A stretch of 64,000 bases of DNA. It comes from Rhodoplanes sp. (GTDB taxonomy: Bacteria > Pseudomonadota > Alphaproteobacteria > Rhizobiales > Xanthobacteraceae). The position numbers and the translations under genes are program-made. The stretch covers positions 186,001-250,000 of the forward strand of contig NZ_JACAAX010000004.1 of assembly GCF_013377085.1 (NCBI RefSeq), written 5' to 3'. This document shows positions 23,844-32,432 of the stretch, in pieces. Position 1 is the first letter of the stretch. Each line of letters opens with the position of its first letter. The notes beneath the pieces were generated by a model. That model was given only the letters and a program-made list of their open reading frames with translations, ran no database searches and was not told the origin of the DNA.

Positions 23844-24971
23844 TCAATCCTGCTTCATCTTCACCACCACCTTGATGGCGTCCTCGATGCGGTCGCGGGC
23901 GTAGCGGAAGGCGGTCGGCACCTCCTCGAGCGGGAACGTGTGGGTGTGGATCAGCTTGGGGTCGAACCGCTTCTGCTCGACCAGCGCGGCGACCCGGTGG
24001 GTGGCGCTGCGGCCCTCGCCGCGGATGCCGAACACCGAGATGTGCTGGCGGATCAGCTTGGCGAGGTCGACCGAGGCCTTGTGCTCCGGAAAGCCGATCA
24101 GGCACACCTTGCCGCCGCGCTTGAGCATGTCGGTGGCGAGGTCGAGGCTGTTCGGGTCGCCCGAAGCCTCGACCACGTAATTCACCCCCTTGCCGCCCGT
24201 GATGCGCTTCACCGCCTCGAGCGGATCCTCGTTGCGGATGTTGACGACGTGGTCGGCGCCCATCCGCTTGCCGAGCGCCAGCCGCGCGTCGCGGGTGCCG
24301 GTGAGGATCACGGGTTGGGCGCCGAGCGCCTTCGCCACCGCGACCACCATCAGGCCGATGGCGCCGGGGCCGAGCACCACGACGCTCTCGCCGGCGACCA
24401 ACCCGTTCAGGGTGTCGAGTGCGTACATGGCCGTGCCGGCCGTCACGATCAGGGTCGCCTCCTCGTCGCCGACCCCCTCCGGCACGTGGACCAGCGTCGA
24501 GACGTGGTTGACGGCGTACTCGCAGAAGCCGCCGTCGGTGGTGAAGCCGTTGGCGCGGTGGCCCTTGTCGTGGCCCTTGTAGTTCATGCCGTAGTTGAGG
24601 CAGGCCGTGTACATGCCGGCGCGGCAGCGCTCGCAGCGGCCGCAGCCGTAATGCACCTCGACCACCACGCGGTCGCCGGGCGAAAACTCGTCGACGCCGG
24701 CGCCGAGCTTTACCACGGTGCCCATGTACTCGTGTCCGGGTGTAAAATTCTTGTTGAAGGGCTTGCCGCCTTCGATCAGCGCCGGCGGGCCCTTGGTGAT
24801 GATGCTGATGTCGCCGGCGCAGAACGCGATGGCGTCGATGCGCACCAGCACCTCGGAATGGCCTGGCTGCGGCACCGGCTTCTCGGTGAGGCGGAGCTGT
24901 CCGGGATCGTCCAGCACCCAGGCCTTCATGGTGGCCGGGATGACGAAGTCTGTCGGGGCGGTAGCGGTCAT
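23844..24971 (-). CDS. Zinc-dependent alcohol dehydrogenase (MDR family)
   Basis: Medium-chain Zn dehydrogenase of 375 aa. Catalytic-zinc ligands are visible in AFCAGD (Cys) and TPGHEYMG (His-Glu). The four structural-zinc cysteines are in CGRCERCRAGMYTAC. The Rossmann NAD(P) site is VVLGPGAIGLMVVAVAKALG. Close relatives oxidise sugar alcohols or threonine. The ATG at 24971 is chosen for the AAGGA about 9 bases upstream; the 16 extra upstream codons look non-coding and start near a repeat element. It lies downstream of the sulfurtransferase gene in the same direction, but a repeat separates them. Confidence 0.9.
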   Translation of the reverse strand: MTATAPTDFVIPATMKAWVLDDPGQLRLTEKPVPQPGHSEVLVRIDAIAFCAGDISIITKGPPALIEGGKPFNKNFTPGHEYMGTVVKLGAGVDEFSPGDRVVVEVHYGCGRCERCRAGMYTACLNYGMNYKGHDKGHRANGFTTDGGFCEYAVNHVSTLVHVPEGVGDEEATLIVTAGTAMYALDTLNGLVAGESVVVLGPGAIGLMVVAVAKALGAQPVILTGTRDARLALGKRMGADHVVNIRNEDPLEAVKRITGGKGVNYVVEASGDPNSLDLATDMLKRGGKVCLIGFPEHKASVDLAKLIRQHISVFGIRGEGRSATHRVAALVEQKRFDPKLIHTHTFPLEEVPTAFRYARDRIEDAIKVVVKMKQD

Positions 24972-25012
24972 CGGAATTGTCCTTGCCGGTTGGAGGTCCG
25001 GAGGGGAAGGAG

Positions 25013-25108
25013 TCGTCATTGCCGGGCGTGACCCGGCAATCCATCGATCTTCGAAAAGAGCGTGTCTTTAGGGATGGATGCGCGGGTCGAGCCCGCGCAT
25101 GACGAGTC
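25013..25108. repeat. Extragenic paired-hairpin repeat, copy B
   Basis: Same architecture as the copy at 22384: CATTGCCGGGCGTGACCCGG..., ATCCATC / GATGGAT in the middle, and GGGTCGAGCCCGCGCATGAC at the right end. The flanking GAAGACTGGT also matches the flank of copy A, so the duplicated unit extends ~20 bases beyond the hairpins. Confidence 0.87.
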
Positions 25109-25128
25109 CGAGTGTTTGAAGACTGGTC

Positions 25129-25968
25129 TCACTTCTCGATCGGGAAGCCGACGATGCTGCCCCATTCGGTCCAGGAGCCGTCGTAGATCTTGATGTTGCC
25201 GTAGCCCAGCAGGCCGGCGAGCGCGACCCAGGCGAGCGTCGCGCGGTGGCTGAGCCGGCAATAGCAGACGACGTCGTCGAACGTCTCCGGCGCGATGCCG
25301 TAGGCGGCGAGCGCCTTGCGGATCGCGTCCGGCGACTTGAACGAGTCGTCGTCGTTCAGCACCTCGCGGAAATAGAAGTGCCGCGCGCCGGGAATGCGGC
25401 CGGTGCGCTCGGCGCCGTGGTCGAACGCCGACGTGTACTCGGCGACCCGCTTGCCGGCATATTCCTCCGGCGAGCGGACGTCGAGGATCAGCCGGTGCGA
25501 ATGGCCGAGATGGGCCTTCACCTCGTCGCGGCCGACCCGCATGGAGGCGTCCGGCGTGGGCACCGGATATTCGACAGGCCTGAAGCTCGGCACGGTACGG
25601 GACAGCGGCCGTTTCTCGGCGAGCCATTTGCGGCGGCCGCCATCGAGGACTTTCAGGTTCTTGTGGCCGGCCATCGTGAAGGCCCAGTACGCATAGGTGC
25701 CGTACTGCACGGGCTCGCCGTAGAGCACGACGGTGGTGTCGGGGCCGATGCCGAGCTTGCCGAACAGCCGCGCCAGCGCTTCCGGCGAGACGAACTCGCG
25801 GTCGCTCTCGTGCCAGCAGGCGGTCTTCCAGAACAGCCAAGCGGCGCCGGGTACATGGCCGTCGCAATAGGCGGTCGGCTCGTTGATATTGGAGATTTCG
25901 ACGACCCGCAGTCCGGGGTCGTCGAGATGCTCCTCGAGCCAAGCGGGGGAGACGACGGGTGAAGCCAT
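25129..25968 (-). CDS. Thiosulfate/mercaptopyruvate sulfurtransferase (tandem rhodanese)
   Basis: Sulfurtransferase of 279 aa with two rhodanese domains. The N-terminal one (~5-120) is inactive, containing VEISNINEPTAYCDGHVPGA. The C-terminal one (~145-279) has LDVRSPEEYAG and the active-site loop VVCYCRLSHRAT, whose second Cys is the sulfur carrier. No signal peptide, so cytoplasmic. The ATG at 25968 follows CGAGGATCTTCC. It probably moves sulfane sulfur to cyanide or thiols. Alone between dctA and a repeat, read leftward. Confidence 0.9.
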   Translation of the reverse strand: MASPVVSPAWLEEHLDDPGLRVVEISNINEPTAYCDGHVPGAAWLFWKTACWHESDREFVSPEALARLFGKLGIGPDTTVVLYGEPVQYGTYAYWAFTMAGHKNLKVLDGGRRKWLAEKRPLSRTVPSFRPVEYPVPTPDASMRVGRDEVKAHLGHSHRLILDVRSPEEYAGKRVAEYTSAFDHGAERTGRIPGARHFYFREVLNDDDSFKSPDAIRKALAAYGIAPETFDDVVCYCRLSHRATLAWVALAGLLGYGNIKIYDGSWTEWGSIVGFPIEK

Positions 25969-26071
25969 GGAAGATCCTCGCGCGAAGGGAGCCGATCTCT
26001 GTTGCTCTTTGGGCGGACGAGGCGCCGCGACATCGTCGCGGCGCCTCCGAGTATCGAGCAGGCCGGCGGCG

Positions 26072-27388
26072 TCAGTCGACGTCGCCCGTGGCGAGCCTGC
26101 GCGTCGCCGTGTCGTAGTCGCATGCGCTCACCCACCGGCCGACCACCAGGGTGGCGATCACGTTGCCCATCAGGTTGGTCGCGGCGCGGATCTGCGACAT
26201 GAAGCTGTCGGCGCCGATCAGCAAGGCGAGTGCGCCGACCGGGATGTCGCTGATGGTCGGCATGGTGGCGGCGAGCGCCACGAAGCCGGCGCCGGCGACG
26301 CCGGCCGCGCCCTTCGACGTGAACAGCATCACGAACAGAACCGAGAGCTGCTGCCAGATCGACATCTCGATGTCGAGGGCGTGGGCCATGAACATCAGGC
26401 CCATGGTCATGTAGATTGCGGTGCCGTCGGTGTTGAACGACATGCCGGACGGCATCACCAGGCCGACCACCTCGCGCGAGACGCCGAGCTTCTCCAGCTT
26501 CTCCATGCAGCGCGGCAGCATCGCCTCGCCGGACGTGGCGGCGAGGCAGAACAGCCACTCGTCCTTGAAGTAGGAGAGCACCTGGAAGACGTTGAAGCCG
26601 GCCCATCTGAGGAAGCCGCCGAGCACCACCAGCACGAAGAAGATGCTGACGACATAAACGCCGAGGATGAGCTGGCCGAGATCGACCAGGGTGCGCGTGC
26701 CGAACTTCGACACCGTGAACGCCATGGCGCCGAAGGCGGCGAGCGGCGCGACGTACATGATGATCTTCACCATGCCGAAGAACGCCGAGGTGGACCGGTC
26801 GAGGAGGTCGACGATCGGCCTGCCTTTCTCGCCGATCCCGACCAGGGCGAAGCCGAACAGCGTGGCGACGAACACCACCTGCAGCATGTTGCCCTTGGCG
26901 AAGGGGTCGATGAAGGTGATCGGGATGATGTCCATCAGGAAGGACATCATGGTCATGTCCTGGCTCGCCTTGGCGAAGCCGGCGACCAGCTTGCTGTCGA
27001 GTGCGGCCGGATTGGCGTGGATGCCGGAGCCGATCGGCCAGACATTGATGACGACGATGCCGATGATCAGCGCGATGGTCGAGGCGACCTCGAAATAGAT
27101 CAGCGCCTTGGCGCCGACATTGGCGACGCGGTGCATGTCGCCCATCTTGGCGATGCCGACCACGATGGTGAGGAAGATGATCGGCGTGATGATCATCTTG
27201 ATCGCCTTGATGAAGACCAGGCCGAGCGGCTGCAGCGTCACACCGATGTTCGGGTAGACGATCGCCAGCAGCGAGCCCAGGATCACGCCGACGATCACCT
27301 GGACGTACATCTTCTTGTAGAACGGCTTGGCGGCCTGCTTCGCAGCAGGCGACGCGGGTGCCTGCGTCGCGACGGTCGTGATGGTCAT
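26072..27388 (-). CDS. dctA: C4-dicarboxylate:cation symporter DctA
   Basis: Inner-membrane uptake system for succinate, fumarate and malate, 438 aa, of the DAACS (SLC1-like) family. Signature regions are visible: IKAIKMIITPIIFLTIVVGIA, the re-entrant loop region TSGEAMLPRCMEKLE, the motif PSGMSFNTDGTAIYM, and TSKGAAGVAGAGF near the C-terminus. The length matches rhizobial DctA. The ATG at 27388 follows GGGGGAT. No adjacent dctBD two-component genes are seen, so its control must be elsewhere or different. Confidence 0.92.
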   Translation of the reverse strand: MTITTVATQAPASPAAKQAAKPFYKKMYVQVIVGVILGSLLAIVYPNIGVTLQPLGLVFIKAIKMIITPIIFLTIVVGIAKMGDMHRVANVGAKALIYFEVASTIALIIGIVVINVWPIGSGIHANPAALDSKLVAGFAKASQDMTMMSFLMDIIPITFIDPFAKGNMLQVVFVATLFGFALVGIGEKGRPIVDLLDRSTSAFFGMVKIIMYVAPLAAFGAMAFTVSKFGTRTLVDLGQLILGVYVVSIFFVLVVLGGFLRWAGFNVFQVLSYFKDEWLFCLAATSGEAMLPRCMEKLEKLGVSREVVGLVMPSGMSFNTDGTAIYMTMGLMFMAHALDIEMSIWQQLSVLFVMLFTSKGAAGVAGAGFVALAATMPTISDIPVGALALLIGADSFMSQIRAATNLMGNVIATLVVGRWVSACDYDTATRRLATGDVD

Positions 27389-27887
27389 GGTTTCAAATCC
27401 CCCAGACTATGGCGCGCGCCGCGCGGCTTGGCGTGGGGTGCAAATCACCCACGCGACGGCGGATGCTGCCTCAATTCTGGAATGCGGAAAAGCAACGCGG
27501 CTGCGCGGACTGCCCCGCGCGCCGCGCAATACGGCATGCCGCGACGGATCCGCGAATCGATCGCGCCGTATCCGTGACATTCCGGGGTCTTGCTGCTGTG
27601 ATCAGACTCCTGCCGTCTGTGTTGCATCCGGCTTACTGCGTAGTGGGCGCGCAATTGGCGGCGGCGCGCTGCCGTCCAGCAGGCCGCGTTCTGCGCTGCA
27701 GCAGACGCGCCGCGATCGCCTGCAAGAAAATGCAATTAATGAGCGAGAGGCGGGGCGGTGACGACAGGCGGCCTCGGATACCGGCGACGACGGCGACGAG
27801 CCTGCCGGTGTCTTTCTGCGAAACGAGGCGGGGCCCCGCATCGATCCTTTCGGAGTCCGAGGGCCGCCGCCGGCCAACCTGGGCTGA
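27389..27887. other. Intergenic region upstream of dctA
   Basis: About 500 bases between the dctA start and the end of the GNAT gene. A small inverted repeat, GTGGGGTGCAAATCACCCAC, lies 40-65 bases upstream of the dctA start and may be a regulatory hairpin. The rest shows only out-of-frame openness and no conserved protein. No sigma-54 promoter was found in the dctA direction. Confidence 0.45.
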
Positions 27888-28565
27888 TCAGATGGCGAGG
27901 CGCTGGTGCAGCGCGTCGTCCCACTGACTGGTGAGATAGCGGAACATCCAGTTGCCGCGCCGCTTCAGCCGCTGATACGCGGCCTTCAGGTCGAGCACCA
28001 TGGTGATGCGCCGGCTGGCGCAGTGCAGCTCGCCGACATCGTGGGTGGCTACCGGGTGGAAGCCCATCACCCTGGTGTGGAAGCCGTAGGGGCTGTGCGG
28101 GTCGTCCTCGAACACGTCGGTGAGATAGTGCGTGTAGCCGCGTGAAATCGTCTCGGCGGCGGCGGCGCGCATCAGCGCGGCGGCGACGACCAGGCGCCGG
28201 CGGTAACGCGGCACGACGGCGAAGCGGCCGATCTCGGCGATCTTGCAATCGCCGATCATCTCCTCGATGCGGATCGCCGGGTCGATCGGGGCGAAGCCGT
28301 AGGCCGCATAGGCGGCGAGCGGCGGATCGTAGAGCACGCGCACCACGCCGGCGGGCCGCACCCGCACGCCGATCGGCCGGCTGCGCACGTCGACCACGAA
28401 CCAGGAGACATTGTCGCGGACGAGATCGTCCGGCGGAAACTGAGTCTCCGGATCGATCACCCAGCGCTTCTCGCGCTGATAGGTCGCCCGCAGCACCGCG
28501 AGGACGCGGAGGCGACCGGCCTCGTCGATCACCCGGTGGGCGGTGACGCGCTCGTCCAGTCTCAT
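27888..28565 (-). CDS. GNAT-like N-acyltransferase (FeeM/OlsB-like)
   Basis: Protein of 225 aa with the shape of a GNAT acyltransferase from the N-acyl-amino-acid synthase group. A conserved-looking block, EIGRFAVVPRYRRRLVVAAALM, matches the acyl-CoA/ACP-binding loop of that fold. It is followed by RGYTHYLTDVFEDDPHSPYGF. The start at 28565 overlaps the stop of the lysophospholipid-acyltransferase-like gene by 4 bases (ATGA). The pairing recalls OlsB-OlsA of ornithine-lipid synthesis, so an amino-lipid product is a reasonable inference, but no substrate can be assigned. Confidence 0.7.
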   Translation of the reverse strand: MRLDERVTAHRVIDEAGRLRVLAVLRATYQREKRWVIDPETQFPPDDLVRDNVSWFVVDVRSRPIGVRVRPAGVVRVLYDPPLAAYAAYGFAPIDPAIRIEEMIGDCKIAEIGRFAVVPRYRRRLVVAAALMRAAAAETISRGYTHYLTDVFEDDPHSPYGFHTRVMGFHPVATHDVGELHCASRRITMVLDLKAAYQRLKRRGNWMFRYLTSQWDDALHQRLAI

Positions 28566-29377
28566 GGCGAACCTCCGTGCAGTGGGGGCGGGGCGGCGGG
28601 CGTCGACATCCGGTCGGAGCAGATCGGGCCGGCCGAGCGCTTGCCGGAAAGGCGGGCGATCTCGGCCATCACGGCGCCGTGCCAGGACCGCAGGGCGGTC
28701 GCCGAGGGGCGTTCGATGCGCTCGCGCGGCAGCAGCGGCGGGCCGATCCGCACCTCGATGGCGTCGCGATCGCTGATCGGGCGGCCGGGCGGCGCGTGCG
28801 GGAAGCGAATCCCGACCGGTACGACCGGGACGCCGGTCTCGAGCGACAGGAGCGCGGCGCTGCGCCGTCCCGGCAGCAGCGTGTTCGGATCGCGATTGAC
28901 CGTGCCTTCGACAAAGACGCCGACCGAACGGCCGCGGGCGAGACAGTCGCGGGCGTGGTCGAGCACCGAGCCGGCCGGTCGGTAGAGCGGCCGCAGCACG
29001 TCGAGCACGCGCGGCCGCGCCGGCTTCGCCGTCACGGCGAGGATTTCGGCGCGGCGATAGAGCAGGCCGATGCCGGGGATGAGCTGGAAGTTCCAGTCCG
29101 CCATGAAGTGGATCAGGCGGCCGCCGCGATGCAGCGTCAGCACGGCGGGGACCAGCAGCGCCTCGATCCGGGTCGAATGATTGAGCGCCAGGATGAACGG
29201 ATCGTAGCCGGGCCTGATGTTCTGCAGGCCGGTCACGCCGAGCACGCGGCCGCGCGCCGCGAGCGCGACGGCGCGGAGCAGGGCGCGATTGGCGAAGCCC
29301 TGATAGGGCAGCGGCCAGCGCAGCACCTCGCCAGGCGTCGCCAGCTCCCAGGACGGCGGATCGGCATACAACGACAT
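28562..29377 (-). CDS. 1-acyl-glycerol-phosphate (PlsC/OlsA-like) acyltransferase
   Basis: Membrane-associated acyltransferase of 271 aa. Motif I reads NHSTRIEA, that is HX4E instead of the usual HX4D. Later motifs are conserved: FVEGTVNRD at the glycerol-phosphate site and GVPVVPVGI as the last motif. The gene leads a two-gene unit with the GNAT protein and would add the second fatty acid to a lyso-lipid. No strong ribosome site is seen before the ATG at 29377, but the family length fits. Confidence 0.8.
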   Translation of the reverse strand: MSLYADPPSWELATPGEVLRWPLPYQGFANRALLRAVALAARGRVLGVTGLQNIRPGYDPFILALNHSTRIEALLVPAVLTLHRGGRLIHFMADWNFQLIPGIGLLYRRAEILAVTAKPARPRVLDVLRPLYRPAGSVLDHARDCLARGRSVGVFVEGTVNRDPNTLLPGRRSAALLSLETGVPVVPVGIRFPHAPPGRPISDRDAIEVRIGPPLLPRERIERPSATALRSWHGAVMAEIARLSGKRSAGPICSDRMSTPAAPPPLHGGSP

Positions 29378-29743
29378 CGGCGGTGCAGGTCCACCCGGAG
29401 ACGGACGCCACCCGGCGTGGCGCGCTCGCTCTCCCGGTCATCCAAACAGCGTCGGTGATTCCTGTTGCGCCCGGATGAGCGCGCCGTGACGGGGACGTGA
29501 CAAAGAATCGAGGACTCGAGCCGGTTATCGGTGATTCCGGGGCGCCGCGCAGCGGCGAGCCCGGAATCCATACTCACAGAGACAGGGGTTATGGATTCCG
29601 GGCTCGCGGGCTTTCAGCCCGCGCCCCGGAATGACGGCCAAGAGATGTCTATCCGAATTCGGAAACAGATAAGAAGCGGGGGACGACGTTTCCACCCCGC
29701 TCGCCGCAGGCAGGGAGAGGCGAAGGTCATCCGCCGCTTTCGC
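29378..29743. other. Intergenic region with repeat
   Basis: 366 bases between the leftward acyltransferase start and the end of the SbcC-like gene. It contains the repeat at 29534-29634. No gene is supported. The promoter of the acyltransferase pair should lie between about 29380 and 29530. Confidence 0.5.
29534..29634. repeat. Extragenic paired-hairpin repeat (GGATTCCGGG type)
   Basis: Two inverted halves: ATTCCGGGGC...GAGCCCGGAATCCAT, a 19-base spacer, then ATGGATTCCGGGCTC...GCGCCCCGGAAT. The central ATCCAT/ATGGAT pair is shared with the copies at 22.4, 25.0 and 44.8 kb, but the arm sequence differs, so it is a sister subtype. Confidence 0.85.
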
Positions 29744-32422
29744 TCAGCTCTCCTCGCGCTCGATCGTCAGCAGGCGGCCGCCGCAACTGACAAACGCGCG
29801 GCTGCGGCAGGTGAGCACGATCACCTGCTGCTTCTCGGCCGCCTGGGTCAGCACGTCGAACATGCGCTCGATGCGCTCGTCGTCGGAGAACACCAGCGAG
29901 TCGTCGAGCACCACCGGCACCGGCTGGCCGCGCTCGGCGAGCAGCCGGCCGAGCGCCAGCCGCACGATGATGGCGATCTGCTCGCGGGTGCCGTCGGAGA
30001 GCGACATGAACGGCTCGTCGGTACCGGCCCGCATCAGGCCGTCGATCGAGAAGCCGGCGTCGAGCGCCGCATCCGCCCCGGGAAACAGCGCGTGCAGATA
30101 GGGCCGCATCGCGGTCTTCACGGGCGCGAGGAAGCTCTCGCTGGCGGCGCGGCGGCTCTCCTCGATGGTGTCGCGCAACAGGCGCAGCGCGGCGAGGCGC
30201 CGCTCGATCGCGGCGACATCGGTCTCGGCCAGCGCCAGCGCGTCGGCGGCCTCGGCCTCGCGCTCGCCCAGGCCCTCGCCGCCGCGCGTGGCGATGCGGC
30301 CCTGCAGATTGGCGATCTCCTGCTCGACCGCGATCAGCCGCGTCTCGTTGCCCTTGATCGCCTCGGTCAGGCGCTTCACCCGCGCGTCCAGCGCGCTGCG
30401 CTGCTCGGGCGTCGGCAACGCGGCGCGCAGTTGCGTGGCGCACGCTGCCGCGGCGTCGAAAGCGGCCCGCGCCTGCGCCGCCTCGGCGGCCAGTGCCACC
30501 AGCCGCTCGTCACGCCCTGCGTCCGGGCAGACGGCGAGATCCTCGGCGAGCCGGCTTTGGGCCTCGCCGATTTCGATCTGAAGGGCTTGCTGCCGGAACT
30601 TCTCGGCGGCGTCCTCGCTGCGGGCCACGTGCACGGCGCTTTGCGCGTCGGCGTGCTCGCGGTGCAGCGCGTCGCGGGCCTGCTCGGAGGCGGTTCGCTC
30701 GCGCGCCAGCACGTCGCGGTCGAGCGGCGCCGAGCCGGCCGCCCCGATCCCGGCACCGTCGAGCCCGGCCTGCGCCTCGGCGAGCGCCCGCTCCAGACCC
30801 GCGATCCCGTCCTCTTTGCTGCCTTTGGCCGCCGGCGGCGCCGTGGCGGCAAGCTCTGCGACGAGGCCGCGACCCTCGGTCTGGAGATCGTCCGCCTTGG
30901 CGCGCCGCTCGTAGGCTTCGGCGAGCGAGCCGACGCCCGCCTCGCGCAGCGCTTTCGCGAGCTTTTCACGCGCCGCCTCGACCGCACCGGCATCCTCCGA
31001 GGTTGCGACCGGCACGATCTCGACGGTGGCGATGTCGCCGACCGCGACGGTGAGCGGGCCGACCGCGGCGATCTCACGCAAGCCGTCGATCGGTTCGCCC
31101 GCGCAGGTGACGAGGCCGGCACCGGCCGGCCCGACTCTCACGGTGACGCGCGGCGCCTTTGCTTCCTGGCGGGCACGGGCGGCATCGAGCGCCTGCATGG
31201 CCGCCTCGATGGCCTTGATCGTCTCGACCGGCACGGCGAGCGTCGTGATCACCTGGCGAATCCGGGCGATTCCTTCGCGCAACTCGCGGGCTCTGGCGAG
31301 CCGGGTGGAGATCTCGACGACCCGTTCGGCGTCGCGGGCCGCGGTCTCGCGCCGGCGCGCCTGGTCGACGGCGCGCTCCGCCTCGGCCCAGCGCGCCGCG
31401 AGCGCGCCGAGCACCTGCTCCTGCGCCGCGAGCGCCGCCGCCTGGGCCGCGCAGGCGGCGTTCTGCTCGGCGAGGCGTCGCGTCAGTGCCGCGATCTTCT
31501 CGCGCGTCTTGCCGATGCGCTGGTCGAGCCCGACCAGCTCCTCGTGGCGCTTGCGGGCGCGGTCGAGACCGAGCTCGCGCTGGGCCTGCTCGGTCTCGGC
31601 CCGCTGGGTCGCCTGCTCGGCCTTGGCCGTCTGCTCGCGCTCCGCGACGGCCGCGTCGCGGTCGGTCCGCATCTGCGCGAGCGCCGCAGCATCGGCCAGC
31701 GTCTCGCGCTCGCGCAATTTCCCTGCCAACGCCGTGCGGTCGGCCTCGAGCGCCGCCAGGGTCGACCGCAGCTCGGCGAGCGCGGTCTGGGCGGCGGCGC
31801 GGCGGTCGAGCGCCGCCTTCCATGGGCCGCCCGCCTTCGGCCCGGTCTTGGTCTCCTCGCGCGACAGCTTGTCGGTGATGCTCTTCCACACCCGCTCGCC
31901 GCGCTCGCCACCCAAGACCTCGCCGACCTCGGCCTCGATGACGCGCGACAGCAGCGCCTTGGTCTCCTCGCTCGGCACGGCGGGCTTGAACGACTGGCCC
32001 TGCCGCACCCACAAGAGCCCGAAGGTCGACTCGTCGGCCGCCGAGGTGCCGGGGACGAGATCGAGCGCCGCCCACACCGCCTCGTCGGCGGCGCGGCCGT
32101 CCGCCACCAGGGTGCCGCCCTTGTAGAGCCGCGCGCCGGTGCTGCGCAGGAACGACTTCTTGACCAGATAATCGGCGCCGCCGCGCTGGAAGCCGACCTC
32201 GATGCAGGCCGGGATCTCGGCGCCCAGGCAGGCGAGCCGCCGCATCTCCTCGGTCTTGCTGCCGTGACGGGCGAACAAGGCGAGCTGCAGGGCGCGGAAC
32301 AGCGTCGATTTTCCCGCTTCGTTGGGGGCGCACAGCAGATTGAGCCCGGGGCCGAGCCCGCGCACCACATGGCGCGAGCGAAAGCGTCCGACCCCGTCGA
32401 CGGCGAGATGCGTGATGATCAT
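29744..32422 (-). CDS. SbcC/YhaN-like AAA ATPase with coiled coils
   Basis: SMC/Rad50-like DNA-repair ATPase of 892 aa. Walker A is in APNEAGKSTLFRAL (~32-45). Long alanine/glutamate/arginine-rich coiled-coil arms fill ~190-720. The C-terminal head has the signature region SLSDGTREQIAII and Walker B VVLDDSLVFSDDERI. No CxxC zinc hook is visible in the arms, unlike Rad50/SbcC. It is 10 bases downstream of the nuclease-like gene, so the two likely form a complex, as in the YhaN/YhaO pairs of other bacteria. Starts with ATG at 32422. Confidence 0.85.
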   Translation of the reverse strand: MIITHLAVDGVGRFRSRHVVRGLGPGLNLLCAPNEAGKSTLFRALQLALFARHGSKTEEMRRLACLGAEIPACIEVGFQRGGADYLVKKSFLRSTGARLYKGGTLVADGRAADEAVWAALDLVPGTSAADESTFGLLWVRQGQSFKPAVPSEETKALLSRVIEAEVGEVLGGERGERVWKSITDKLSREETKTGPKAGGPWKAALDRRAAAQTALAELRSTLAALEADRTALAGKLRERETLADAAALAQMRTDRDAAVAEREQTAKAEQATQRAETEQAQRELGLDRARKRHEELVGLDQRIGKTREKIAALTRRLAEQNAACAAQAAALAAQEQVLGALAARWAEAERAVDQARRRETAARDAERVVEISTRLARARELREGIARIRQVITTLAVPVETIKAIEAAMQALDAARARQEAKAPRVTVRVGPAGAGLVTCAGEPIDGLREIAAVGPLTVAVGDIATVEIVPVATSEDAGAVEAAREKLAKALREAGVGSLAEAYERRAKADDLQTEGRGLVAELAATAPPAAKGSKEDGIAGLERALAEAQAGLDGAGIGAAGSAPLDRDVLARERTASEQARDALHREHADAQSAVHVARSEDAAEKFRQQALQIEIGEAQSRLAEDLAVCPDAGRDERLVALAAEAAQARAAFDAAAACATQLRAALPTPEQRSALDARVKRLTEAIKGNETRLIAVEQEIANLQGRIATRGGEGLGEREAEAADALALAETDVAAIERRLAALRLLRDTIEESRRAASESFLAPVKTAMRPYLHALFPGADAALDAGFSIDGLMRAGTDEPFMSLSDGTREQIAIIVRLALGRLLAERGQPVPVVLDDSLVFSDDERIERMFDVLTQAAEKQQVIVLTCRSRAFVSCGGRLLTIEREES

Positions 32423-32432
32423 GATCGCGCCC

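Noticed and set aside
27440-27480. Sigma-54-like TTGGCG...TGCA sequence near dctA
   Set aside because: It points away from dctA and the -24/-12 match is weak, so it is not offered as the dctA promoter.
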